The notes under the pieces were generated by a model. It saw only the letters and a list, made by a program, of their open reading frames with translations, did not search any database and was not told the origin of the DNA. This document shows positions 24,754-35,760 of a stretch of 64,000 nucleotides of DNA, piece after piece (positions within the stretch are counted from its first letter, which is position 1; every line of letters begins with the position of its first letter). This DNA is from Alopecurus myosuroides (Eukaryota; Streptophyta; Magnoliopsida; Poales; Poaceae), in the NCBI GenBank assembly GCA_028641055.1, contig CM054059.1:50229682-50293681 (forward strand), read 5' to 3'. A program made the position numbers and the translations under genes.

Positions 24754-25127
24754 GCCAATTACTCTGAGATTCTTCCTAACGGCTATTTTAGCCGTTGGAT
24801 GATTGACGCGTGTCATGCCGAAAAACCCGTGATACGAGGAGACGGGGTGATAATGTCTATCTCCTCGTTTCTTGCGCAAAATATGTCAGAGATACGGTTT
24901 CATTATTTTGACTGAAACCAAACATGGATGACGTAAGCATGATTTTATCGCTCACGTCACGCTTTCTTTCTCTGCGAAGATTCGTGGGAGAAATGCCGGA
25001 TTTCGAAAATCCGAGTTTGACATTAGAAGTTTTAATGAAAGAATAATCAAGACTAAAACGCCGACTTTTCGGAGAAGAATACAAATCAACGATGGCAAGA
25101 CGAAGTCTTAATTCTCCTTGGGGCTAC

Positions 25128-25677
25128 TGTCATATATATATGCCAATTGGTGGTATGTCCGGCATTGGCCAGAGGCCAGATTACCAGGGTGGCCCACATG
25201 CAATGGAGCGGAGTCCATTGCGCGGCCCAATAAGTCGATGCACAGGAAGTCGGGTTCTAGAAGAATCCGGACCACGGCCCACTAAGTGGTTCGTCTTGGA
25301 GAAGAAGTCGGACGCCTTACTTTCAAAGTTTAGATACTTTCCGTAGTCTTCTAGGTTTATTTCCTGTAAGCCCTAGGTCGGCTATCTATATAAAGCCGGA
25401 CAGGAGCGAGATAATAAGAAGACAATAGCTAGAAGCCAACTCGCTGAGGAGTTCATTCTCGCCGAGTTAGCGAAACCATACTCACAATAGTACTCTACAT
25501 ACTTTAGGCTTCAGCCCTGATTTTGGTGAGATGCAGGAGTAGTAACGCCGCCATAGTTGCGACATACAGAAACTGGGTAAATCGTGTCCTCGCTTCCAGT
25601 TTTCTCACGTTCCCCCACGGTTCTACCAGTAGTCTTATGGCACCCCCGTCCATAATTCTAAGTACGAAATCTCGACA
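25128..25677 (+). repeat. right LTR of the 10.4 kb element
   Basis: TGTCATATATATGCC to AATCTCGACA, preceded by the purine-rich TTGGGGCTAC; matches 15272-15799 with point differences and short indels. Confidence 0.9.
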
Positions 25678-25928
25678 CGCCTCTTTGCCAATTGTTTTTC
25701 ATCCTGCATGTAGCAGTCTTTTTGCTGAGTGATCGATAAAAGTCACACATTAAAGATCACACTCGGCAAAACGACCGGATTCTCGTGTTGCACGAAAAAA
25801 TGTCAATAATAGAAAAGGGCAAATACATACATATACACAAGGGGCAATAACAGACAGAGTATATATCTTCATCCCCGCGAGCCAATCCAAGATACTTACA
25901 TAGATGTGTCGCGCTCGGACGGACTGAT

Positions 25929-26258
25929 TTAGAACGATAGTAAGGTATCCACAAATCTAAACCCCTCTGGGTTCCCAATTTCCCACTCGCCGACGATCTG
26001 CAAGAGGACGAGACAGGCGCAAAACGCGATGGCGGCGACGAGGATTCCGACGACAAGGGCGGCGACTGTCAGCTTGCTCGTCTCAGACGAGTGGTCATAC
26101 TCGTAGACGTCGATCAGCACCCATCCGACGGCCGTCAGGGACAGGGTGATGACGGCCACGAGCACGATGGCCGTGCACCGGGCACGCTCGTCGGGCTCCG
26201 CTTCTGCCGACGCCACGAGCCGCTCATCTAGATAATTTTGGTTCTCCGCGTCAGCCAT
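25929..26258 (-). CDS. two-helix membrane protein, unknown function (unit A copy)
   Basis: A 109-residue protein starting MADAENQNYLDERLV. Residues 1-27 are hydrophilic and acidic, 29-49 (TAIVLVAVITLSLTAVGWVLI) and 63-89 are membrane helices, and a short tail ends RFVDTLLSF. I do not recognise the family. The ATG at 26258 is chosen because all three paralogues share it; an upstream in-frame start at 26306 is not conserved. I count 10 residue differences from the unit B copy and no indel. Upstream on the minus strand TATAAATAG (about 26341-26349) could be the TATA box. The helices suggest a small integral membrane protein; the compartment is not evident. It is one of the few non-transposon genes here. 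Confidence 0.75.
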   Translation of the reverse strand: MADAENQNYLDERLVASAEAEPDERARCTAIVLVAVITLSLTAVGWVLIDVYEYDHSSETSKLTVAALVVGILVAAIAFCACLVLLQIVGEWEIGNPEGFRFVDTLLSF

Positions 26259-26340
26259 GATACGTGTCGACCTAGAGCTAGTGTAGATCGATCTCGTTAG
26301 CTTCATCCCGTATATAGAAGACGATGCTCGATCCTTTTTC

Positions 26341-26349
26341 TATTTATAA
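26341..26349 (-). promoter_or_regulatory. TATA box upstream of the unit A membrane-protein gene
   Basis: Minus strand TATAAATAG about 85 bases before the ATG. Unit B has TTTATAGATAAC and AAATAAATAAAAGG at comparable positions. Confidence 0.5.
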
Positions 26350-26461
26350 ACCGTATAGGTCAGGTCTTCACTATGACTTTTTTATGTGCATGTATTCAAT
26401 TAGGACATTTTATTTGCTGTTACTTCAATTAGGACTTCGGGAGGGGTAGTTTTTTTTCGAG

Positions 26462-26479
26462 GGTATGCAATTGCATACC
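26462..26479. repeat. perfect 18-bp palindrome at the LINE 3' end
   Basis: GGTATGCAATTGCATACC lies four bases from the poly(A) tail. It could form a hairpin in the LINE RNA next to the priming point. Confidence 0.85.
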
Positions 26480-26570
26480 TGATTTTTATAGAAGGCAGAG
26501 TTTAATTACAAGAAGGTGACAGCAACACATGCTATCCACCACACTCCACACTCCACACACTCGAAACTGA

Positions 26571-29500
26571 CTACTCGCTGAAAGCAACTCCTACTCCTGC
26601 ACCTGCCTCATCCCAGGACCGAAGTTCTGCAACAATTTTGCAAGCTAAAATCTCCTCGTCGCAGATTTGGCCGATGTTCCCAAAAACCCTCGCGTTACGC
26701 TGCTTCCAGATGTTCCACGTGACGATCGTGACCAGCGTGTCAACAGCCTTTCTCTGCTTACCTCTGAACCTCCCTCGGACGGCCAACCACCAAGACTCCA
26801 ATGTGTCCCTCTCTGTTGGCGTAGCCAGCTGTAATCTCAGCTGACTACTGCACCTCCACCAAACCATTCTAGTGAACACACATGTCACCAAAATATGATC
26901 TGCTGTTTCCACCTCTTGCAAACAGAATTTGCAAATGTCTGGTTGATCCTGAAGTCCATGCCTCACTCTCCTATCGGAAGTCCAAATCCGGTGCTGGATG
27001 GCCAACCAAAGGAATAATTTGCACTTGGCCGGTGCCCAACACTTCCACACTCCTTTAGCTAAAGGAAACCTGATCTGCCCCAAGAGCGATGTCTTGTAGG
27101 TTGAACTAGCAGAGTAAACCCCTGATGCTGCCATAGGCCACCGAAACTCATCCTCCCTATCCGCCTCCATAGGGACCTCCTGTATGTCTGTCCAGAGGTT
27201 GATGTATTGAACCATCATCTCGGCAGTCCAAACTCCTTTGATGTCATTGACCCATCTCAAGTCTATGAGGGCCTCCTGCACGGTCCTCTTATTAGCTGTC
27301 CTAGAGCTAACTGCCGCCCTGAGCAAAGGTGCTAGCTCTTCCACCGAAGCTCCATCAATCCACTTGTCCTTCCAGAACAGGGTTCTCGAGTCGTTGCCCA
27401 CTCGGATGCGGACAATGGTGTTAAATACCGCTGCTGCCATTGTGTCCTTTAGCATCGGCAGCCCCTGCCAAGGTCTGGAGGCATCAGTCCTTCTCAACCA
27501 CTCCCATCTCACTCTAAGGGCCAGACCCTGCAGCTCCAAATTCTTTATGTTTAATCCTCCATAGCAGTATGGCTTGCACACTTTATCCCAAGCTACCGGG
27601 CATTGGCCACCATGCGCGGTCGCAGCTCCTGCCCAAAACAGCCCTCGCATCCATTTGTTAATTTCTTCCAGGAGCCAGCGAGGAGCCTCAGCCACTAGCA
27701 ATTGATGCACCGGTCTTGCTGCAACCACAGATTTGACTAAGGCTAGTCTCCCTGCTTTAACAATCATGCCACTCTGCCATGCCGGAACACAATTAGTCAC
27801 CTGATCCAGCAAGGGTTGCCACTCGTTCTTGGTCAAAGGACGCAAGGCTAACTGAAGTCCCAAGTATCTGATAGGAAAGTGCGAGATAGTGCAGCCTAAC
27901 ACCTTGGAGACCAAGTGCTCGTCCAGCTCGTCTCCCCGAATAAGTGTCGCCGAGGTCTTTGCATAGTTCACTCTCAACCCTGATGCCTCACCAAAAATCC
28001 CCAGGATACTCTGTATTACCGAGAGGTCAAACTCCACTGGTTTAGCAAAAAGCACCACATCATCCGCATAAACCGAGACTCTCTGTAAAGCCGAGCACCC
28101 AACTAAAGGGGTGAACAGCCCTTCTACCACTGCCTTTGCCACTGAGACTGTAACAACTTCCATGACCAGAACAAAGAGCATGGGGGAAATTGGATCTCCT
28201 TGCCTCGACCCTCTTGCATGTGTAATCTTCTTCCCTGGCACTCCGTTAACCACTACCTTGGTGCTAGCCGTGCGTAACATAATAGCAATCAAATTGCACC
28301 ACCACTCACTGAAACCCTTCTGTCTCAGAACTTCTAGCAGGAACGCCCAAGACAGTGAGTCGAACGCTCTTGAGTTATCTAATTTTAATAGCGCCCCCTT
28401 CTCCCTCCTGGTATTGATCTTGCGAGCCAGTTGCCGTACCAGAATGAAGTTATCATGCAGACTCCAGCCTCTAACAAAAGCATACTGATTAGTACACCAA
28501 ATCACCAAGCTTGCTCCTCAGACGGTTGGCTAGAATTTTGGAAACAAGCTTAGAGAAGCTATGCACCAAGCTGATAGGCCTGAAATCTCCTGTCTCCACT
28601 GCATCTGGTTTTTTGGGGATTAGCGTAATCAATGCTTTATTGAGCTTCACGAACCCTCTCCCATCCCCAACTGCCAACTTCTGCAAGGCTGCCATAATGT
28701 CAGGTTTTATTATCTCCCAAGCTTTGTGATAAAAAGCTCCAATAAACCCATCCGGACCAGGAGCCCTGTCCGGGGGTAACTCCTTGATGGTTTCCCACAC
28801 CTCCTCCTCGGAGAAAAGCCCATCCAGATCCTGCAACTCATGTGTTTGTATCCCAATGAAATCCAGATTCACTGTGTGCTCTCTGGTCTGCAGCTTTCCC
28901 AGTAACTCCTGGTAGGCTTGAAAGAATGCTTCCTCTTTCTGTGATTGATCCGTGATCAAGTTTCCCCCTGATCTCACTGCAGGGATAAAGTTCTTAGCTC
29001 TTCTACCATTGGCCACCGCATGAAACAGTCTGGTGTTAGCATCTCCCTCCTTCATCCATCTCAATCTCGAACGCTGCCTGGCCATGGTTCTCTCCAGTGA
29101 TGAAAGCCCCAAGATAGACAGTTTGAGTGTGCGGCGCAACCAAATTTCACCCACCGGCAGCTGTCTTCTATCCTGAGCAGCCTCCAACCTGAAGATGATA
29201 GTGTTTGCAATGGCCAACTGAATTTTGATATTTCCCACCTTCTTCTGGCCCCAAGATTGGAGATGGGAAGCCAGATTCCTATACAGAGCGTCCAGACGCT
29301 TGAAAGGATCAACAATTGCCTCATCACATATCCAACCTTCTCTAACTGCATCCTCGAACCCATCAAGTTTCAACCAGAAAAGCTCAAATCTGAATCTCCT
29401 CTTGGGTCTAACAGCCGCACTCAGGGAAAGGTGGAGAGGGGTGTGGTTCGAGATATTGCTAGACAACGCCCGAAGGATGCAATCCGGATATAAGATGTGA

Positions 29501-30115
29501 AGCTAATGCCCGATCAATACGGGTCATAGTTGGGACTACCCTCTCGTTACTCCAAGTGAAAAGCCTCCCGTGCAAGTATAAGTCACGGAGCTCATGGGCG
29601 CTCACAAAGCTCCTGAAACGACTAATCATGTTTCTGTTCAGGTTGGTGTTGTTCTTTTCAGCCGCCGAAAGGATCATGTTGAAATCTCCCATTACCAACC
29701 ATGGTCCCGGGCACAGTGTGCGTCTCTCTGACAGTTCCAGAAGGAATTGGATTTTCTCAGCATCAGTTTGGGGGCCATACACAACTGACAGCCACCAGCT
29801 CTTATTCTCCTTGGTGGTTACTTCCCCTGTCAACGTATGAGAGTCCATGCTGACATGGGAGAAGCTGAGGACCGAGGTGTCCCAGGCAACCAGCACTCCT
29901 CCGCGGGTTTCAATGGCCGGCAAGTATTGAAATCCATCAAATGACGGGCCAAGGCATTGAAGGATTAAGAAGCGATCAACCACATTCAATTTAGTTTCCT
30001 GCAGACAGACCAAGTTGACATGCAAGGACTCCACAAACTCACGTACAGCATTCCTCTTAGCAGGTTCATTAAGCCCACGAGGATTCCAACTCAAGATGTC
30101 TATGCTTGGATCCAT
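26571..30115 (-). pseudogene. LINE ORF2: endonuclease and reverse transcriptase
   Basis: The protein nicks the target and copies LINE RNA there. ATG at 30115 starts MDPSIDILSWNPRGLN. The APE-type endonuclease spans 29459-30115, with the LVCLQETK and VMGDFNMIL motifs. The reverse transcriptase follows (28489 down to about 27600), with APGPDGF, GSRQGDPISP and YADDVVLF, the last holding the catalytic aspartates. A zinc-binding C-terminal domain lies near 26900 (CKFC...H..C). Frameshifts near 29460 and near 28500 split it into three frames, so this copy cannot make a full protein. There is no RNase H domain. The catalytic motifs themselves are intact. Confidence 0.92.
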
Positions 30116-30160
30116 AAAGCATCAACACCACTCCACTCCTAAGTACCTAAGTACTACCCC

Positions 30161-32836
30161 TCAATGCACACCAACCATCCATCCGCCAGACTCCTGCAAC
30201 GATCCTAACGGTGGCATGTCCTTGCCAAAGATGGATGCTACAACTCTCAGGTGCTCATCCTTCATGGGAGAGTCGAAGAGGTTTCTGAAATCCTGCAGCG
30301 CAGTCTCGTCCACCATCATACAATCTGGCACAATCCCCAATGCTCTCAAAAGCACAGTCTCTGCAGTGGATGCCTTCTTGAGTGGCTTGCAAGACGGGGC
30401 TGACACCGCTGACACACTGGAGCTACGCGTGTGGCGACGCGGCGTGCAAGGCACTATCTCTGTGCTGGACCTGACCGTGGACTCCACTTCTCGTAGCAGT
30501 GGGGGCGCCAGCTTCTTCAACAAGTTAGCACAGAACAACTTTAGCCTCGCAAACTGTGCTACCTGGGCTGCATCTCTATGCTCAGAGACTACCTCCACTC
30601 CCTCGCTCTGGGTATCGACATCGCTCTCTCCCTCCTGTGTATCCACATGCGTCGAAAGTGACACCTCAAAGAAATCCCCCACAAGATCTTTTCCTGAACT
30701 TAAAACAAACACGGAACCAAAACTGTGGGTGGGGTCCACCGAGCTGGCAGGACTGGCCGCATGCTGCAGGGGCGGATCAGCCTCGGGATCCAACCCCCCA
30801 CCAGGGCCCGCCTCCTGGACGGTAGCTCCTGGAATCTCACATGCGCCATCCCCTTCTCCCTCCCCTGCACGTGGAACAACCGCATCCGCACAGGCAAAAA
30901 TCCTCTCACTGCGCGCGGAAACCTGCGCAGTTTGAACTGGTCTTGCCTTGGATCCAGCATCCTGCCCCACCTCTAACCTTTCCTTGTTTATTTCAGAGCG
31001 ACAGATGACCGTTGCAGCTTTATCAGTCGTGGGCCAACCTTCCAGCATCCCCACCTCCGGCTGCGATTGGCTACTTTCTCCTGGGCCTGCACTCCCCCCA
31101 ACCGCGCAGCAGTCAATGGGGCCCATCTCACAGACGGTCGCGCCCACGACCACTTCCACGCTGCCCAGCGCCGCAGCTTCCTGGAAGCTTCCTACCGCCT
31201 CTCTCCTCTCGCCATCTGGCGCAAAAACACCGGTGGGGCCCGTTGATCCAACGGTAGCGCCCGCTTTCTCTGTTTTCGCCCGCTGGCAGGAAGCCGTGGT
31301 GGGGCCCGTCGCTTGGACGGTAGCACCCATCCCCACCGAACGAGACAGAGGAGCTGACTGCAATTGTGTGTTGCTTTTTTGACCAGGCAAGGATGCTTCC
31401 ACGCGTCCACTCCTCATTGGCGGCAATCTCCAATCCCGATTTCCTCCAACAACCTGCGCAAAAGTACGCGCCTTTCCTCCGCCAGCTGTCCTGTGGTGGG
31501 CCCCGCTCCTTTGGTCAGGGACCCAGAGCTGCCAAGGTAACCGTCGCGGCGAGGAAGAAGAAGATCCCCCGCCGCCGTACCCGGGGTTGTCGCCGGTGAA
31601 CGTTCCAGTCGCCGAACCATGGAGTACAGGGTCCACGGGGCTGCGCCGGCGATCGTCGCGGTCACCCAAATCTTTCCCCTCCACACTGTCAACGTGGATG
31701 AGTACTCTGTACTTCAGCACCTCCACCACCGCCGCGCTCGCTTCCGGCGTGGGGCTGCGCTACCCGCGAACGGCGTCTCCCTTGCCGAACAGAACGCCTG
31801 GGAACACGCTCGACGGCGACGGCATGCGCTCACCCAGCCCAGCTGGCTCCGGAATCACCAGTGTCCTCGCAGTCGGGATGCGCGCAAGGTCGTCCGTCCA
31901 GCCGGAGAGCTTGAAGGTGGCCAGGTCGTCGCGGTTGTTCGTCTCAATTGCAATGTCGCCCACCACGCACGAAGTGCCCAGTAGGTCTTCAACCACGTCG
32001 ATATCCCAAGCGTGAGGGGGAATGCCTTCGAGGACGAGGTTCACCTTCTGTCCAAACTCTCCTCTGCTCGCCTGGGCTTGGCGCGTCCACTGCCGGAAGA
32101 ACAGGTTGAAGCCATCGCCGGCTAGCATCGGAAGCGCAGCGACCTTGTTCCTGTTCTCGGCGTTGGAGAACACGAGGAGGAAGTCCTCCGGCATGAATCG
32201 GTGCACGGAGACGACCTCGTCGGAGATGCCCAGCTTCAAGAACAGCGCCTGGTACACCTGCTCCCTTGATACCTCCGGCCTTGGCCCACCCACATACGCC
32301 ACCATGGCGAACTTCAGTCTATATTCAAGGTCTCTCATCATCGCAGAACGGCGGACAATGCACACCGGCGCCTCCTCATCATCAGCCTCAAGGGAAGCTG
32401 TCGCGGTTCCATGGAGGTGCAACGATGCGGGGGGCGACAGTGGCCATCGCGCAGTCTCTACTGCCGCGGCTCCTCTGTGCGACCCACCCGGACCTTGCTG
32501 GAACGGCGTGAACGGCTGCACCCGCATGTCGCGGCGAGCGAGAAGCTCCCGTCGATACTCCTCCTCCGAACGACGCGCCAACGACGTGGGGGCGACAGTG
32601 GCCGTCGCGCAGTCTCTACTGCCGCGACTCCTCTGTGCGACCCACCCGGCCCCGGCTGGAACGGCGTGAACGGCGGCACCATCATGTCGCGGCGTGCGAG
32701 AAGCTCCCGTCGAAGCTCCTCCTCCGAACGCGGGCTGCGCGGCTGCGTGCAGGACCTCGCCTCGTGTCCATCTTCTCCACAGCGCAGGCAGAGCATGGCG
32801 TTGGCGCACTCGTACTTCCGGTGCCCGCGGAAGAAG
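30161..32836 (-). pseudogene. LINE ORF1: nucleic-acid-binding protein
   Basis: ORF1 protein coats LINE RNA. The first visible part (about 32740-32836) codes a CCHC zinc knuckle CLRCGEDGHEARSC; a second, upstream knuckle is cut at its start by the element boundary. A basic linker with RRELLARRDM...PFTPFQ follows, duplicated by a 158-bp tandem repeat that shifts the frame. Then comes a DUF4283-like domain (YRLKFAMVAYVGGPRPEV to KYRVLIHVDSVEG) with one TAG at about 31760, and a long disordered C-terminus to 30161, 45 bases before ORF2. Truncation, frameshift and nonsense codon make it non-functional. Confidence 0.8.
32433..32737. repeat. 158-bp tandem duplication inside LINE ORF1
   Basis: GGCGACAGTGGCC... 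at 32433 recurs at 32591 with about 10% differences. The unit is not a multiple of three, so it moves ORF1 into another frame. Confidence 0.8.
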
Positions 32837-33576
32837 CGTATGCAGATACAGCAATTGTAGAGGTACGCTGGAGGAGACAAGAACGTACGCATGTACAGTA
32901 TATTGGGCTCACGTAACAAGTGGGTACATGATGAGGAGAGGTATGATCAGTCCATGCAGTGAAGTACAACTCCAAGGCATATACATTTTGTCAAAAGTCA
33001 AATTATGTGAGTTTGACCAAGTTTATAGAAAAATGTCAAAAATTATTTATAAGATATTTAAGTGTTTCCTAGGAATTTTTAGAGGTCGTTAACCTTTGGT
33101 CATTGTGAGGTGATGGTCGATCAGTTGCCGTGCATATTCTTCAAAGTTAAGGTGTTGTCTTCCATTTTTGTGTCCTTATCAGTTTAGCATGTTAGTCGCC
33201 TAAAAACAGTCCAGCTCACCGTAGGAATCAGTTTTGTGTGTTTCCATAGAGCGTGCCATGCTGAAGAAGCACAGGAAGACTTCGGGATTTTGAGGTTTTT
33301 GAAATTGGGATTTAGAGATTTGATAACGCAGGGATATATTCTGTGTGTTTTCTTTGAGATTCGGTTAGCCCCCCGGTGCCACATGCATGAGATGATCCAA
33401 CCATTGGAAATTTGGAACTCTGCATATAGATTTTTTTTCTCCGTGAAAAGCAATATTAACACATTTATTTATTAATGATAGTCTATCTTGACATGCAAAC
33501 TATTTACATCATCAATTATTTTAGTCTAACAATTTTTATATCATTTCAATTATATTAATTAATGATAGTCTATTTT
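32837..33576. other. right flank of unit A, no gene seen
   Basis: 32837-32960 matches unit B (about 40858-40954 and 42837-42860), including GGGTACATGATGAGGAGAG, the empty site of the Harbinger element at 40955. The rest is AT-rich, with two TTAATGATAGTCTAT copies (about 33472 and 33560). No supported ORF. Confidence 0.6.
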
Positions 33577-33663
33577 CACGGGTAGAAAACAGGCCTCTAA
33601 TCCCGTGCCATAATGGGCTATAGTCCCGGATTTCTAACCGGGACTGCTCAATCGGGACTAGAG

Positions 33664-33695
33664 CCCCCCCCCCACCCCCCCCCCCCCCCCCCCCG
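33664..33695. repeat. poly(C) tract
   Basis: About 30 nearly pure C residues close to the left end of the CACTA element. Confidence 0.9.
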
Positions 33696-34652
33696 CCACC
33701 GCTTGTCCCGGGTGCACCACGAACCGGAACTAGAGGCCGCTTCGGCTGGACGACTTTTAGTCCCGGGTGGTAATACAACCTGCGACTAAATAATTTTTAT
33801 TATTTTCCTTTCCATTTATTCTTGATTATTTCTAATTCTAATTATTCTCCTTTAGTCTCAATTATTTGTAACTCTAATCACTCTTGTTTTACTCTGAACT
33901 GACACTTTCCAGTAGGTCACCAATCCTCAGAGTACTCCACTCTCTGGGTTTCTTCTTTCTCAGCTTTCAAGAAACAAATTCTATTTTACTGACAATACTA
34001 TGATGTCAGTTATGTTAACATTTGAACTATGATGTCGCACGTCTTTATTTTGTGAATCCAAAAAATTATTTAGTTAAACAAAAATAAATAAGTAATAATA
34101 ATCTTGAATTCAAATAATCATTAATTAATTTTGTTCCTTTTTTAATATTGAATAATTCGTATGTAGAAATCCGTAAAATAAAAATTGGCAAATGATATTA
34201 TCTAAATAGATTAGAAAAATGAGAGAAGTTCAAATATATATGATCGACTTCCATATCATATTTTCCATCATTATATATAGATCGATGTAAAAAATTTACT
34301 CAGTCCTTTCAACATATCTTTAGATAGATATTTCTTCTCTTACTCCACATTTCAACATAGCTCGGGTGTCAAATTAAATTTTTGGAATTTCATCACATAT
34401 ACATCAATTGCTTCATTAAGCTTGCTCACATCATATATAATTAAACATGGACATAATTAATAGATATAATATATAGTACTACATAAAGTCTTCCATGGAA
34501 TATAAATTAAACACACAAAACACATCACGTCATGAGAGGCTCTATCCCAAGCAATACATAATATATATATAGTGACTACACACACGGTACTAATAATAAT
34601 GGAACTAGGAGGGTGACACAGCGTCACGAGAGGCTCCCATCTACTCGAGCTC

Positions 34653-35760
34653 CTAGTCCTCCGAACCCCAAACAGTAGGAGAACGGGGCACTAGGTGACG
34701 CTGCCCATAGCCGAAGATACGGATAATATGGTACAACTCATATGAAATGTATCCATCGATGACTGCATAATCAATTTTGATCTTATCAAGTGGGCTCTTC
34801 TCCCAAAAATTGTGCTGCCAACTGGGGAGTTCTTTATTCATGTCACGGTATGACTCGTCGATCAATGCGGTTGCCATATCAGCCATCGAAGTCCTTTCAT
34901 AATTAAGCTGGAACAGGTCCTGTAGATCAGTATGGCACTGAGATGGTATCTCAATACCCCTGGTGTTTCTCATCTTCAACTTGTCATTTCTTATATCAAC
35001 GCTAGCAAAACGTATGCCGCTGTTGACAAGGAAATCCAAAAGTTCTGGACAATCTTTGTCACTACTACAACAAAAAAATGGATCAAATTTGTTTCAACGT
35101 TAATACTGCTGCAATAAGTATATTGTTTCAATGCAACAACAAATGGAACAAATGTTAATACCGCTGCAACAAGTATATTGTTTCAATGCAAAAGCAAATG
35201 GAACAAATGTTAAACACCGCTGCAACATGTTTATTCTTTCCAATGCACATATAAATTCACATGGATACATTGCTATATGAATATACATGGATACACATGT
35301 TGCTATCCTATGCAATTTTATATATGAATACACATGGATTCATGGGAACAAAATGAGATTCAAATGGATATACATATGGGATTCAAATGGATACATTGCT
35401 ATATGAATATACATGTTGGTATCCCATGCAATTTGCTACATAGATTCAAATGGATACATTGCTATATGAATACACATAGATTCAAAAAAAAAGCAGCAAG
35501 ATCGATCGGAGAAGTTTTTTATACCTTGCCCATTGGAAGACAAGGACACGTCTCTTGTGAGCAATTTGGACGACGGCCACATCTTGTTGATTGGCTGTGT
35601 ACTCGAGATCAAGGCCAAGAAAACCCCCACCATCCTCATGAAGCCATTGCTTCAAAGGGTCAAGAAGACCCCGGACCCAGAAGCTATCATTCGTGTAGGC
35701 GACTTCGAGAATCCTACCATGTGTGGGCACATTCAACAACTCAATTCCATATCGAGCCAT
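34653..35760 (-). CDS. DEDDy 3'-5' exonuclease-like protein, spliced (CACTA-borne copy 1)
   Basis: Exons 35760-35525 and 35064-34653 join across a GT-AG intron (phase 2) to give 215 residues. The protein belongs to the plant WRN-exonuclease-like/DnaQ fold group, which removes nucleotides from 3' ends. The catalytic pattern is complete: D51 and E53 in LGLDLEYTANQ, D106 in SVDIRNDKLK, and Y178 with D182 in DYAVIDGYISYEL (motif Y-x3-D). The start ATG (MARYGIELLN) follows a CT-rich leader. Without splicing, stops appear soon after FQWA. It is longer than copy 2 by a C-terminal tail (RHLVPRSPTVWGSED). No helicase domain is present. Substrate and expression are unknown. The gene lies wholly inside a CACTA element, so it was probably captured from the host. 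Confidence 0.85.
35065..35524 (-). repeat. intron of the exonuclease gene with tandem repeats
   Basis: The intron includes two full copies and one partial copy of a 55-base unit (35099-35250, TTAATACYGCTGCAAYAAG...) and several copies of ATTCAAATGGATACATTGCT (35280-35490). The equivalent intron in copy 2 is only 114 bases, so the repeats expanded here. Confidence 0.8.

Larger units (their letters stand above)
15272..25677 (+). mobile_element. LTR retrotransposon lacking gag-pol, carrying an antisense gene
   Basis: Flanked by the 5-base duplication CGCCT (15267-15271 and 25678-25682); unit B has the unfilled site CCCCTCTTTGCC near 40049. The LTRs run TGTC to CGACA. A primer-binding site starts TTGGCGCCCACC just after the left LTR, and a TTGGGGCTAC polypurine-like stretch precedes the right LTR, so the element reads on the plus strand. 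No gag, protease or reverse transcriptase is visible. The interior is occupied by a multi-exon gene on the minus strand and by a 5 kb solo LTR inserted later. Confidence 0.9.
26450..32836 (-). mobile_element. L1-type LINE, 5'-truncated and coding-defective
   Basis: Minus-strand order: ORF1 (zinc knuckle, RNA-binding-like domain), ORF2 (endonuclease, reverse transcriptase, zinc-binding tail), then an 8-base A tail (T run at 26450-26457). Unit B is uninterrupted at the same place (about 40838-40857), so the insertion point is certain. No target-site duplication is visible, and about eight target bases (TACACGTA in unit B) seem lost, with short homology AGAAGCG at the 5' junction. Confidence 0.9.
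4288..33570. repeat. duplicated segment, unit A (expanded by nested insertions)
   Basis: Blocks at 4288-4306 plus 4385-4561, 5600-5924, 15001-15271, 25678-26449 and 32837-32960 match, in the same order, contiguous sequence at 39287-40954 (unit B) and partly 37018-37985 (unit C). The blocks are separated by the insertions annotated below. The part from CACTAC (4288) to the end GATTCTCGTG (25787) looks like a small non-autonomous CACTA remnant: units B and C end in CCGGATTCTGGTG and CCGGATTCTGGTAGTG. The membrane-protein gene lies just beyond that end in all three units. The far right boundary of unit A is not clear. Confidence 0.75.

Noticed and set aside
24121..24915. 264-residue open frame on the plus strand
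   Set aside because: It is the mirror of the first exon of the antisense gene, whose protein has recognisable family motifs.
4288..25787. Calling unit A between CACTAC and GATTCTCGTG a proven CACTA element
   Set aside because: Flanking triplets do not match and the two ends share only part of the terminal sequence, so it is described only as a CACTA-like remnant.
30015..32669. Long plus-strand frames across the LINE
   Set aside because: Antisense shadows of LINE ORF1 and ORF2; no motifs.
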